Shown piece by piece: positions 1 to 10,315 of a DNA stretch of 64,000 nucleotides (the first letter of the stretch is position 1; each line of letters begins with the position of its first letter). The position numbers were made by a program, and so were the translations under genes. Where the stretch lies: assembly GCF_004123845.1 (NCBI RefSeq), contig NZ_NBDP01000003.1:1-64000 (forward strand). Direction: 5' to 3'. The stretch is from Allobosea sp. Tri-44. Lineage in GTDB: Bacteria > Pseudomonadota > Alphaproteobacteria > Rhizobiales > Beijerinckiaceae. The notes beneath the pieces were generated by a model. That model saw nothing but the letters and a program-made list of their open reading frames with translations. It did no database searches and was not told where the DNA came from.

Positions 1-209
1 ACGATCCCTATGAGCAGGCGGTGGCGGTCGTGCTGCGCGACAAGAAGGCCTCGACCTCCTACATCCAGCGCCGCCTGCAGATCGGCTACAACCGCGCCGC
101 CTCGATCATGGAGCGGATGGAGAACGAGGGCATCGTCGGACCGGCCAACCACGCCGGCAAACGCGAGATCCTCGTCGAGACCGGTAGAGCCAGGGAAGAC
201 GAGGACTGA
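1..209 (+). CDS. ftsK: DNA translocase FtsK, C-terminal end (partial)
   Basis: Only the last 68 or so codons are present; the gene begins before the window. The translation contains the conserved FtsK gamma winged-helix signature, with [18 protein letters not shown] followed by [13 protein letters not shown]. This domain reads the KOPS motifs that orient translocation toward dif during chromosome segregation at the division septum. The motor domain lies outside the window. The reading frame is open from base 3 to a TGA at 207-209. The assignment rests on the gamma domain alone, but that domain is very characteristic. Confidence 0.93.
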   Translation, partial: DPYEQAVAVVLRDKKASTSYIQRRLQIGYNRAASIMERMENEGIVGPANHAGKREILVETGRAREDED

Positions 210-218
210 GGGGCGGGC

Positions 219-848
219 TCACTCCGGCCAGGACAGCAGGATCTCGTAGGCCGTTGGCTTGACCAGGCGCATGTCAGGGTCGGACGAAGAGAATTCCTTG
301 TCGCCGGAGAGCCGGTCGAGCGCCTTGGCATCGGCGTCCTTCGGATAACCGAAGCGGATCGTCAGCCTGCAGCCGCCGAAGGCGCCGGCGAGCTTGCCGC
401 CTTTCCAGTCGGCGGCGGTGCCGGAATAGTCCCAGTCGAAGCCGAGAATGCTGAAGGGCTTGGCGTTGGCGGTCTCGACGGCGGCGAGGGCGGTGCCGAT
501 GGCGATGCGTGCACTGCCTGGTCCGGCCACGGCCCAGCCCGAGCCCTCGCGGACATAGATCGTGCCGGGCTGCCGGCGCTTCTTGCCGTCGCGCCAGATC
601 AGTTCGAGCCGGCGTTTCCTGTCCTTGGGAAAGAGGATGGCGCCAGCCGCCTTCTCACCTTCGCCGATCTCGATCCGTGCGCGCTGGACGTTGTTGGCGC
701 CGAAAGCCTTGATCAGGGCCGTCTCGTCGGCATCACGGGCGAAGGGGCCGGTGCAGGCGAGGAGGTCAGGTGTCTGCGCCGAAGCCGTTCCGGCCAGGGC
801 GACGAGCGCGATCGCCGCCAGTTGCGATGCAAGTACAAGATTCTTCAT
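219..848 (-). CDS. Secreted protein of unknown function
   Basis: A 209-residue protein beginning MKNLVLASQLAAIALVALAG, a typical Sec signal peptide with probable cleavage after ASA. I chose the ATG at 846-848 because it puts the signal peptide at the N-terminus; the frame stays open upstream, but that extension is arginine-rich and not signal-like. The mature part has two cysteines (ACTGPF near its start and GGCRLTI near residue 150) that could form a disulfide, and few other landmarks. I do not recognise the family. It converges on ftsK with a 9-base gap, so it is an independent transcription unit. It probably acts in the periplasm. Confidence 0.75.
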   Translation of the reverse strand: MKNLVLASQLAAIALVALAGTASAQTPDLLACTGPFARDADETALIKAFGANNVQRARIEIGEGEKAAGAILFPKDRKRRLELIWRDGKKRRQPGTIYVREGSGWAVAGPGSARIAIGTALAAVETANAKPFSILGFDWDYSGTAADWKGGKLAGAFGGCRLTIRFGYPKDADAKALDRLSGDKEFSSSDPDMRLVKPTAYEILLSWPE

Positions 849-897
849 GCGGCGCCCCCTGCCGACGACTGGCGGACAGCCGACGGCGCCGCCCGCG

Positions 898-1209
898 TCA
901 GACCTTGGGAGGCTTTGACGCACGATCGAAGACCGGCGTCGCTTCCGTCTTGCCGGCGGGATCCTGGCCGGTCGGGATATCCTCGGCCGCGTGGCGGACC
1001 GCCTCCTCCTGTTCGGTCAATCCGTCCGGGGTGTCGTTGGCATCGCTGCCGACGTCATGGACATTGGTTTCGTCGCTTGCCCGACGGCGATCCTTGATCG
1101 GCGCGTCCTGATCCGGACGGACCGAGGCGTCCTCCGGGCGCAGCGGATCGTTCGGGATGCGCTCATCGAGCAGTGCGGGATTCTCGCGCGGCTTTCCGTC
1201 TTGCGGCAT
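898..1209 (-). CDS. Small hydrophilic hypothetical protein
   Basis: A 103-residue, strongly acidic, probably disordered protein starting MPQDGKPRENPALLDERIP. It is rich in Asp, Glu, Pro and Arg and has no signal peptide, membrane segment or cysteine. The frame continues open upstream for about 150 codons of low-complexity Arg-rich sequence, which is the antisense shadow of the proline-rich gene at 1321. I therefore start at the ATG at 1207-1209. The composition resembles small stress-associated hydrophilic proteins common in Hyphomicrobiales, but no function can be assigned. It lies just upstream of the secreted-protein gene on the same strand. Confidence 0.6.
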   Translation of the reverse strand: MPQDGKPRENPALLDERIPNDPLRPEDASVRPDQDAPIKDRRRASDETNVHDVGSDANDTPDGLTEQEEAVRHAAEDIPTGQDPAGKTEATPVFDRASKPPKV

Positions 1210-1320
1210 GGCTCTGCTCCGTTGCTGGGTGGCCTGCCGAACCAAGCTGCGAGCCGCGGCATTGTTCCGCGAACCTTCGCGCGGCGCGAGCGTTTCAAGA
1301 CAAATGCTCAGGAGCGCTTC

Positions 1321-1572
1321 ATGACCATGATTCATAATGCCGGCGGTGCCCCGACCAGCCCGACGCCGCCGCCGGAACTGCCGCCGATGAACCCGGGCGA
1401 GGTTTCGCCGGCGCCGCCGATCGAGAACCCGCCGGACAATGAGCCGAACGGCATCCCGAACGATCCGCCGCCGGAGCTGCCGCCGAATGCGCCGCCCGAA
1501 GGGCCGCCGGCGACGCCGATCGACCTGCCGCCGGCGCGCGATCCGCGCGAGCCGCAGGAGCCTCGTCAGTAG
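1321..1572 (+). CDS. Very short proline-rich protein
   Basis: An 83-residue ORF starting at an ATG at 1321, with a GGAGCG stretch about 10 bases upstream. Roughly one residue in three is proline, in repeating units such as PPPELPP and NDPPPELPPNAPPEGPP; there is no hydrophobic segment. Such sequence is disordered or polyproline-II and might be a spacer or surface-exposed peptide. In GC-rich DNA, PP-rich frames can also arise by chance, but the good Shine-Dalgarno, the fit between flanking genes and the 12-base gap to the next ORF favour a real gene. Function unknown. Confidence 0.5.
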   Translation: MTMIHNAGGAPTSPTPPPELPPMNPGEVSPAPPIENPPDNEPNGIPNDPPPELPPNAPPEGPPATPIDLPPARDPREPQEPRQ

Positions 1573-1584
1573 CGGGAGCGCATC

Positions 1585-1875
1585 ATGGATGACGATCTCG
1601 CCGACATGACGCCGGAGCAGCTGATCGCTGAGGTCAGGCGCCTGCGCGCCGGAATCCGCGCGCATCGCGATTCATCCGGGCACGATCTCTGCTGGCACCA
1701 CCCGCAGCTCTGGGGATTGCTGCCGGAGCAGATCGAGCCGGAGATCGCGGTGCCGCCCTGGCCGAAATTCCTGCGCGGCTGCCTGCACTATCGCGAGAGC
1801 CTGGAACGGCAGCGTCCGGACGCTGCGGTGTTCGATCGCGAGTACGATGATCAATTACCCCGGCAAACGGGATGA
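1585..1875 (+). CDS. Small conserved-looking hypothetical protein
   Basis: A 96-residue soluble protein with an N-terminal amphipathic helix (DMTPEQLIAEVRRLRAGIRAHRD) and a central CWHHPQLWGLLPE segment. That Cys-His-His stretch and the PPWPKFLRGCLHYRESLE segment look like those of small conserved rhizobial proteins of unknown role. A GGGAGCG stretch precedes the ATG. It follows the proline-rich gene by 12 bases and may share its transcript. No membrane helix or signal peptide. Confidence 0.65.
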   Translation: MDDDLADMTPEQLIAEVRRLRAGIRAHRDSSGHDLCWHHPQLWGLLPEQIEPEIAVPPWPKFLRGCLHYRESLERQRPDAAVFDREYDDQLPRQTG

Positions 1876-1885
1876 GACTTTCCGG

Positions 1886-1975
1886 TCATGGTCGGGCTTG
1901 TCCCGACCATCCACGTCTTCCTTCGTGACGTGCGGTGTTCAAGACGTGGGTGCTCGGCACAAGGCCGAGCATGAC
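1886..1975. repeat. Intergenic palindromic repeat (two hairpins)
   Basis: Two adjacent hairpins: GGTCGGGC-TTGT-CCCGACC near 1890-1907, and a second built on GCTCGGC/GCCGAGC near 1951-1972. Between them an ACGTCTT/AAGACGT pair brackets 1914-1944. The GCTCGGC/GCCGAGC hairpin recurs at 19847-19872. The element lies between convergent genes, the usual place for REP-like elements, and could also terminate both. Confidence 0.6.
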
Positions 1976-1986
1976 GGCAGAGCTGC

Positions 1987-3378
1987 TCAAAGCGCCGGGC
2001 GGTCGCTCTCGCCGAGATCCCAGTAGAGCCCGGCCATCAGGCCCAGCGCCTCGCGCGGGATCGCGACCGGGACGTGCTCGTTCGGGGCGTGCTGCGAGCA
2101 GCCGGGATAGGAATGCGGCACCCAGATCGTACGCATGCCGACGATATCGGCGAAGATGTCGTTGGGCAGGCCGCCGCCGAGATTGGGCAGAAGCGCCGGC
2201 TTCTTGTTGGTGCTCTTCTGCAGCGAGGCCAGCGCCCATTCGACCCACGGATCATCGGGGTCGAGGCGGGTCGCGTTGAACACCGCGTCACGCGCCTTGG
2301 TGATCTCGACCATGCCGAAGCCATGGCGGTCGAGATGGCGGCGCAGCGCCGGCATGACGTCGTCGGGATCGATGCCGACGACGAAGCGGAGCGCGCAGCG
2401 GGCCCAGGCGCTCGGCGGCACGGCGTTGACCGGGGTCTCCGGCACGCCGGACTTCATCGCCAGCACGTCGAAGGAGCACCAGCCGAAGACCTGCTCGGCC
2501 GGCGACAGGCCGGGCTCGCCCCATTCGCGATCGATGGTCGGGCCGTCGGGTCCGCCGTCGATCTCGCAATCGGCCAGTGCCTTGCGCACGGCGGCCGGCA
2601 ATTCCTTCGGCACCCATTCATGGATGCGAATCTGCCCGGTCGGCGAGGTGATCGAGGCGATGGCGTGGGCGAGCTGGATCGCCGGATCGGAGAGGATGCC
2701 GCCCCAGTTGCCGGAATGATGGCCGCCCTCGCGGGCATTGATGGTGAGGTCGAAGGTGACGCCGCCGCGGGCGCCCAAGAAGATCGTCGGGCGCTCGGTA
2801 TTGAGGCGCGGCCCGTCGGAGGCGATCAGCACGTCCGACTTGAACAGCTCCTTCTGCTCGGTGCAGAGCTCGCGCAAGCCCGGCGAGCCGCATTCCTCGC
2901 CCATCTCGATCAGGTATTTGACGTTGAAGCCGAGCTTGCCGCCGCGCGTCTCAAGCACGGATTTCAGCGCGCTGATGTTGATCAGGTGCTGGCCCTTGTT
3001 GTCGACGACGCCGCGTCCGTACCAGCGATCGCCGCGCTCGGTGAGGGTCCAGGGCGAGAGGCCTTCCGCCCATTGCGCATCGAGCCCGCGAATGACGTCG
3101 CCATGGCCGTAGCCGAAGATCGTCGGCAGGCCTTCGGCCTCGATACGCTGGGCGAAGAGGAAAGGCCCCTTGGCTTTGGGGTGGTTCAGCGTCCGGCAGG
3201 AGAAGCCGAGGCTTTCCAGTAAGGGCTGCATCTCCTTTTCCAGATACTCGGTCAGCACCGGGGCGCGCTCGGGGTTCTGGCTCTCGGTCGGCATGGCGAT
3301 GAGCCGCGACAGATCGCTCTTGAAGCTGCCGGAGTCGAAATAGTCGAGCGCATGGGCGATGGCCTTGGCGCGGGTCAT
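1987..3378 (-). CDS. M20 family metallopeptidase (dipeptidase-like)
   Basis: A 463-residue zinc peptidase of the ArgE/DapE/CPG2 (M20) family. The metal ligands are visible: GYGHGDV (first His) near residue 91, GRGVVDNKGQ (bridging Asp) near 123, EMGEECGSPG (catalytic Glu and metal Glu) near 160, and a C-terminal SYPGCSQHAPNEHVP with the last His. It probably cleaves small peptides or N-acyl amino acids in the cytoplasm. The start has GGAGAACGCCC before ATG. It is the last gene of a minus-strand unit behind a peptide-type ABC binding protein and two permeases, so it likely processes the imported peptide. Exact substrate unknown. Confidence 0.88.
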   Translation of the reverse strand: MTRAKAIAHALDYFDSGSFKSDLSRLIAMPTESQNPERAPVLTEYLEKEMQPLLESLGFSCRTLNHPKAKGPFLFAQRIEAEGLPTIFGYGHGDVIRGLDAQWAEGLSPWTLTERGDRWYGRGVVDNKGQHLINISALKSVLETRGGKLGFNVKYLIEMGEECGSPGLRELCTEQKELFKSDVLIASDGPRLNTERPTIFLGARGGVTFDLTINAREGGHHSGNWGGILSDPAIQLAHAIASITSPTGQIRIHEWVPKELPAAVRKALADCEIDGGPDGPTIDREWGEPGLSPAEQVFGWCSFDVLAMKSGVPETPVNAVPPSAWARCALRFVVGIDPDDVMPALRRHLDRHGFGMVEITKARDAVFNATRLDPDDPWVEWALASLQKSTNKKPALLPNLGGGLPNDIFADIVGMRTIWVPHSYPGCSQHAPNEHVPVAIPREALGLMAGLYWDLGESDRPAL

Positions 3379-3420
3379 GGGCGTTCTCCGTCTGGACTTG
3401 AGTAGCCTAACTCTCAGCTC

Positions 3421-3528
3421 TCATCCTGAGGAGCGGACGTCAGTCCGCGTCTCGAAGGATGCTCCAGCTGGTTCCGGAGCTTCCTGAAACATCCTTCGAG
3501 ACGCCGCTGCGCGGCTCCTCAGGATGAG
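3421..3528. repeat. Long intergenic palindrome inside the peptide operon
   Basis: Outer arms TCATCCTGAGGAGC and GCTCCTCAGGATGA, and inner arms CGTCTCGAAGGATG and CATCCTTCGAGACG, enclose a short centre. The whole element can fold into one long stem. It sits between the dppC-like permease and the M20 peptidase gene on the same strand. It could attenuate transcription or stabilise the upstream mRNA, as REP elements do. Confidence 0.75.
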
Positions 3529-3542
3529 GGCTGTGGGGTGCA

Positions 3543-4439
3543 TCAGTTGCGCTTTTCGGGCGAGATCACGTCGCGCAGACCGTCGCCCGCGAGGTTGATC
3601 GCGAAGATCAGCAAAGCCAGCGCCGTGCCGGGCAACGCGATCAGCCAGAACGAGAAGAACATGTAGGCCTTGGCCTCGGAGACCATCAGGCCCCAGGACG
3701 GCAGCGGCGGCTGCACGCCGAGGCCGAGGAAGGAGAGAGCGGCTTCGAGCAGGATGGCGCTCGCCGCCTCCAGCGTCGCGACCACGATCAGATGCGGGGC
3801 GATGTTGGGCAGGACCTCGCGCAGGATGATGCGCGTCGTGCTGGCGCCGGAAGCCTGCGCTGCCGTGATGTAGTCGAGCGAACGGACCTGCTGCGTCGCG
3901 CTGCGCATCACCACGGCGAAACGATCCCATTTCAACAGGCCGAGCACCAGGATGACGATCCAGAGCGAGGAACCGATGATGGCGACGACCGCGAGCGCCA
4001 CCAGGATGACCGGCATGGCGAGGCGGGTCGTCACCATGAAGGTCACGGCCATATCGATGCGGCCGCCGAAATAGCCGGCGAGCAGGCCCATGGTCGTGCC
4101 GATCAGCCCGGCGATGGCGACGACGCTGATGCCGATGATCAGCGAGATGCGGGCGCCGTAGAGCAGACGCGAGAGATAGTCGCGCCCGAGCGGGTCGGTG
4201 CCGAGCGGGTGGAGCCAGTTGCCCTTCTCGTACCAAAACGGCGGGACGTTCCGTGCCGTCAGGTTCTGCAGATAGGGGTCGTGCGGCGCCAGCAGCGGGG
4301 CGAGCAGAGCCAGCACCACGAACAGCAGCAGTAGTCCGAAGCCGAACAGGAAGGACTTCTGGGCCAGCGCCCGGCGCAGCAGGCGGCGCCCGCCGGTGAC
4401 GTCGCTGGCCGCGAGGGGGAGGGAGGTCGCGTCGCTCAT
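3543..4439 (-). CDS. ABC transporter permease, DppC/OppC type
   Basis: A 298-residue inner-membrane permease of the BPD_transp_1 family. It has an N-terminal OppC-like segment with one TM helix (FGFGLLLLFVVLALLAPLLAPHDP), the conserved HPLGTDPLGRDYLSRLLYGAR motif, five further TM helices, and an EAA loop (EAASAILLEAALSFLGLG). It pairs with the DppB-type permease whose stop codon is one base upstream of this ATG, so the two are translationally coupled. Together they form the membrane channel of a di/oligopeptide importer. ATPase subunits are not encoded nearby. Confidence 0.92.
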   Translation of the reverse strand: MSDATSLPLAASDVTGGRRLLRRALAQKSFLFGFGLLLLFVVLALLAPLLAPHDPYLQNLTARNVPPFWYEKGNWLHPLGTDPLGRDYLSRLLYGARISLIIGISVVAIAGLIGTTMGLLAGYFGGRIDMAVTFMVTTRLAMPVILVALAVVAIIGSSLWIVILVLGLLKWDRFAVVMRSATQQVRSLDYITAAQASGASTTRIILREVLPNIAPHLIVVATLEAASAILLEAALSFLGLGVQPPLPSWGLMVSEAKAYMFFSFWLIALPGTALALLIFAINLAGDGLRDVISPEKRN

Positions 4440-4440
4440 G

Positions 4441-5358
4441 TCAGGACACCCGGATGCGCGGATCGAGCCAGGCGTTGGCGATGTCGGCCAGGAGCGTCAG
4501 CAGGACGTAGACGACCGAGAGCAGCAGGACGATGACCTGCATGACCGGGAAATCCTTGTAGGTGATGCTCTGATAGGCGAGGTAGCCGAGCCCATCGAGC
4601 GCGAAGATCGTCTCGATCACCACTGAGCCGCCGAGCAGGAAGCCGAGCTGGACCGCTGTCAGCGCCACCACCGGAACGGCGGCGTTGCGCAGTGCGTGGG
4701 TGATGACGACGGCATAGGGCGACAGGCCCTTGGCGCGGGCGGTGCGGATGTAATCGGCGGAGAGCACCTCGATCATGCCGGCACGGATCAATCGCATGAA
4801 GGCCGGGGCGGTGTAGTAGCCCAGCGCGATCGTCGGCATGACGTAATGCAGCCAGGTCCCTGAGCCGGAGACCGGCAGCCAGCGCAGCGTGATCGAGAAC
4901 AGCATCACCAGGATCAGCGCGAAGAAGAAATTCGGCATCGCCTGGCCGAAGACGGCGATGGCGAGTGCGAGCCGATCGATCCAGCTGTTGGAATAGATCG
5001 CGGCGAGCACGCCGAGCGGGATCGAGATCGCCAGCGCGAAGGCGAGCGAGGAGACACCGAGGATCAGCGTCACCGGCAGCTTGGCGAAGACCAGCGTGGC
5101 GACGTCGGTCTTGAAATAGATCGAGGTGCCGAAATCGCCCGAGAGCGTCTTCAGCAGCCAGTCAAGATACTGGACGACGAGTGGCCGGTCGAGCCCGTAG
5201 GTCTTGCGGATGACGTCGAGATCGGCCTGCTGCGCACCCTCGCCGGCGATCGCGACCGCGATGTCGCCGGAGAGGCGCAGCAGGAAGAAGGCGATGGCCG
5301 AGACCGCGAGCGCGACGAGCAGCGCGAGGCCGAGCCGTTTGACGATGAAGCCGAGCAC
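4441..5358 (-). CDS. ABC transporter permease, DppB/OppB type
   Basis: A 305-residue inner-membrane permease starting MLGFIVKRLGLALLVALAVSA, the usual DppB N-terminus, followed by about six TM helices and an EAA-like segment (YIRTARAKGLSPYAVVITHALRNA). The start codon is GTG, supported by GAAGGAAG four bases upstream. It partners the DppC-type permease immediately downstream and the binding protein encoded upstream. Family membership is clear; peptide, nickel or another solute cannot be distinguished from the permease, although the M20 peptidase in the operon favours peptides. Confidence 0.92.
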   Translation of the reverse strand: MLGFIVKRLGLALLVALAVSAIAFFLLRLSGDIAVAIAGEGAQQADLDVIRKTYGLDRPLVVQYLDWLLKTLSGDFGTSIYFKTDVATLVFAKLPVTLILGVSSLAFALAISIPLGVLAAIYSNSWIDRLALAIAVFGQAMPNFFFALILVMLFSITLRWLPVSGSGTWLHYVMPTIALGYYTAPAFMRLIRAGMIEVLSADYIRTARAKGLSPYAVVITHALRNAAVPVVALTAVQLGFLLGGSVVIETIFALDGLGYLAYQSITYKDFPVMQVIVLLLSVVYVLLTLLADIANAWLDPRIRVS

Positions 5359-5390
5359 CGGGGCTTCCTTCAGTTCTGGATTCTAAGAGA

Positions 5391-5432
5391 TCATCCCGGT
5401 TCGGCACCGCTGAGGTGTCTTGCCCGGGATGA
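5391..5432. repeat. Short intergenic inverted repeat
   Basis: TCATCCCGG and CCCGGGATGA arms enclose about 22 bases between the binding-protein and permease genes. It could lower permease expression relative to the abundant binding protein, which is a common arrangement; that role is inference. Confidence 0.55.
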
Positions 5433-5459
5433 CCAGTCCGGTTGGAAGAAGGGAAACCT

Positions 5460-6986
5460 TTACTTCCAGCCCATCTCCCAGAAGCGGACGAGCTCGTCCG
5501 GATAGGCCTTGAAGTTCAGGTCCTTGTTGGCGACGTAGTAGACCGGCAGGGAATAGAGCGGCACGGCGTAGGCCTTGTCGGCGATGATCTTCAGCCCGGC
5601 CTTGTAGGCCTCCTTGCGCACCGCCGGATCGACCGAGTTGTTACCCTTTTCCAGGAGGTCGCGGACGGCTGCGTCGCGGGTGATGTCCTCGCTGCGGAAG
5701 GCGAAGTAGTTCGGCGTCGCGGCCGAGACGTCGTTGACCGAGAACGAGCCCCAGGTCTGGTGCGTCAGCATCGCCTTGTTGCTGGCGATCTGCTCGCGCA
5801 TCGCGGCGTATTGCAGGAAGCGCAGATTGGTTTTGATGCCGACGGCCTGGAGGTAGCCGATCAGCGCCTCGGTCTGGTTGCGCTCGCGATAGGCGACGAT
5901 GTCCATGGTCAGGCTGGGATGGCCGGCTTCCGCCAGCAGCGCCTTGGCCTTGGCGGGGTCGTAAGCGTAGCGCGCCGCGCCATCGTCGGTGCAGCCGAAC
6001 TGCGAGGGGAAGCAGATCGTGTTGATGACGCGCGAGCCGGTGCCGACGATGTTCTTGACCATCGCCTCGCGGTCGATGGCGTGGATGATCGCCTTGCGGA
6101 CGCGCTCGTCCTTGAGGGCGGGGGCCGGGCCGTTCTCGAGGATGTTCATCTGCATGAAGACGATACGCATCGTCTCGCCGGAGACGACCTGCAGCGTCGG
6201 CACGGCCTGGAGCTGGTCGGCCTGGTCCTTCGGCACGTGCATGATCAGGTCGGCGCCGCCCGAGAGCATCTCGGCCATCTGGGTCTGGCGATCCGGAATG
6301 AATCGGATCTCGAACTTGCCGACCTTGGGCTGCGGCTTCGGCGAATCCTTGAAATAGTCCTTGTTGAGCTCGAGCGAGATCGACTTGCCCGGCACGTAGT
6401 TCGTGACCTTGTAGGGACCGGAGCCGACCGGCTTGTCGTTCTGTCCCTTGGGGCCGACCTTCTCGTAATACTCGTTCGGGTGGATCACCACCGGGCCGGC
6501 GAGATACTCGATCGCGGCCGGGAAGATCTCCTTGGTGGTCAGCCGGACCTTGTACTTGTCCAGCTTCTCAGCCTTGGCGATCCAGTTGACGTTGCCCTGG
6601 GTGACGACCTTGTTCTCGGTCTTGGAGATGAAGTTCAGCGTGTAGACGACGTCATCGGCGTCGAACTCCTCGCCATTGTGGAACTTCACGCCCTCGCGCA
6701 ATTCGAAGTCGATGGTCTTGTCGTCGACCTGCTTCCAGCTCTTGGCGAGCTGGCCTTTGTACTCGTTGGTGGCGGGATCGCGGTAGATCAGCGTGTCCCA
6801 GACATTGGCGCCGATGATCACGCCGATGCGGACATTGTTGAAGAATGGATCGACGCTTTCCGGCGCCTGGTCATAGGCGAAGCGGACGGTATTGGCGGCC
6901 TTCTGGGCGAAAGCGGGCGTCGCCAGAGCGGTCGCAGCCAGAATGGTTGCGGCCAGGGCCGTGGAGGCCTTGTCGAAGAAGCGCAT
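5460..6986 (-). CDS. ABC transporter substrate-binding protein, family 5 (DppA/OppA-like)
   Basis: A 508-residue periplasmic binding protein. Residues 1-27 form a Sec signal peptide ending ATPAFAQ. The mature protein has SBP_bac_5 hallmarks: FAYDQAPESVDPFF, WDTLIYRDP, FELREGVKFHNGEEFDADDVVYTL near residue 95, PVGSGPYKV, and DERVRKAIIHAIDREAMV. It captures peptide-like ligands for the two permeases downstream. It is the first gene of the minus-strand unit, and a LysR gene diverges from it across a 470-base repeat-filled gap, making that LysR a candidate regulator. The ligand is not predictable from sequence. Confidence 0.93.
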   Translation of the reverse strand: MRFFDKASTALAATILAATALATPAFAQKAANTVRFAYDQAPESVDPFFNNVRIGVIIGANVWDTLIYRDPATNEYKGQLAKSWKQVDDKTIDFELREGVKFHNGEEFDADDVVYTLNFISKTENKVVTQGNVNWIAKAEKLDKYKVRLTTKEIFPAAIEYLAGPVVIHPNEYYEKVGPKGQNDKPVGSGPYKVTNYVPGKSISLELNKDYFKDSPKPQPKVGKFEIRFIPDRQTQMAEMLSGGADLIMHVPKDQADQLQAVPTLQVVSGETMRIVFMQMNILENGPAPALKDERVRKAIIHAIDREAMVKNIVGTGSRVINTICFPSQFGCTDDGAARYAYDPAKAKALLAEAGHPSLTMDIVAYRERNQTEALIGYLQAVGIKTNLRFLQYAAMREQIASNKAMLTHQTWGSFSVNDVSAATPNYFAFRSEDITRDAAVRDLLEKGNNSVDPAVRKEAYKAGLKIIADKAYAVPLYSLPVYYVANKDLNFKAYPDELVRFWEMGWK

Positions 6987-7124
6987 GTTTTCCCCTCGAT
7001 GCGTCGTTCGGCTGGGCGGTCTGAGCCGCCGTCATGCCGGCGACACAAACTCTGCACAGCTTCGTGCTTGCCGCCATAAGAATGAATCGAAAGGATCGTT
7101 GCCGGGACGGCAATGGGCGTTTAG

Positions 7125-9851
<2,727 letters not shown>

Positions 9852-9865
9852 GGCCGGAACGTCTT

Positions 9866-9955
9866 CGTCGTTGCGAGCGAAGCGAAGCAATCCAGTCTCA
9901 TAGAGCTCTGCCACCCCTGGATTGCTTCGTCGGCTGACGCCTCCTCGCAATGACG
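9866..9955. repeat. Intergenic REP-like palindrome, family B
   Basis: Arms of the form GTTGCGAGCGAAGCGAAGCA...TCCAG and CTGGATTGCTTCGTC...CTCGCAATGAC enclose a short AT-richer centre. The same element occurs, better conserved, at 13830-13918. It lies between convergent genes and may act as a bidirectional terminator. Confidence 0.75.
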
Positions 9956-9967
9956 GGAGGGGGGCGC

Positions 9968-10150
9968 TCAATTCATCTGCGAGCGCGGCGGCTCGTCGGG
10001 CTTCCGCTCGCCGACGCGCTTGGCCTCGTCGACGACGCGCTCGGTCGCGCCGACCGCCTTATACCAGAGGTCGCGCGTGTAGGCGCCCTGATGGACGATG
10101 GCGTCGTAGCCGATCGCGATGACCGCGATCACCAGCAGAATGCGAAACAT
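9968..10150 (-). CDS. Small single-pass membrane protein
   Basis: A 60-residue protein starting MFRILLVIAVIAIGYDAIVH: one N-terminal TM helix of about 17 residues, then a charged cytoplasmic or periplasmic tail rich in Lys, Arg and Glu. GGGGAGTTCCC precedes the ATG. The long antisense frame continuing upstream is a shadow of the radical-SAM gene. It diverges from the SOS-boxed repair operon with a 165-base gap. No known family; such small membrane proteins are common in Hyphomicrobiales. Confidence 0.65.
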   Translation of the reverse strand: MFRILLVIAVIAIGYDAIVHQGAYTRDLWYKAVGATERVVDEAKRVGERKPDEPPRSQMN

Positions 10151-10288
10151 GGGAACTCCCCCGTCCGAATTGGTCCTCGGCAGAGAACGCGGCGGCGGAA
10201 GGCCGGTTCCGATCCGTCGCGCTGCGCGGGGTGCGACGATCATGCAACCTGGAACCTCTGGCGGGTCGGAAGCGTTTGGCTCAATATA

Positions 10289-10303
10289 GAACATATCATG
10301 AAC
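10289..10303 (+). promoter_or_regulatory. Predicted LexA (SOS) box, GAAC-N7-GAAC
   Basis: The sequence GAACATATCATGAAC is a perfect direct repeat GAAC-N7-GAAC. This is the LexA operator described for alphaproteobacteria (GTTC-N7-GTTC on the other strand). It ends 12 bases before the proposed TTG start of the radical-SAM gene and covers both upstream in-frame ATGs (10298, and 10304 at its edge). A TATAGA just before it could be the -10 element, so bound LexA would block transcription. It could also influence the divergent small gene. Confidence 0.8.
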
Positions 10304-10315
10304 ATGGAGGCTGGC

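Noticed and set aside
5442..7079. A 545-codon plus-strand open frame
   Set aside because: It mirrors the substrate-binding protein gene, which has a clear signal peptide and family motifs; the plus-strand translation is low-complexity.
10298..10306. ATG codons at 10298 and 10304 as the radical-SAM start
   Set aside because: They fall in or at the edge of the predicted LexA box, and neither has a ribosome site as good as the GGAGG before TTG 10316.
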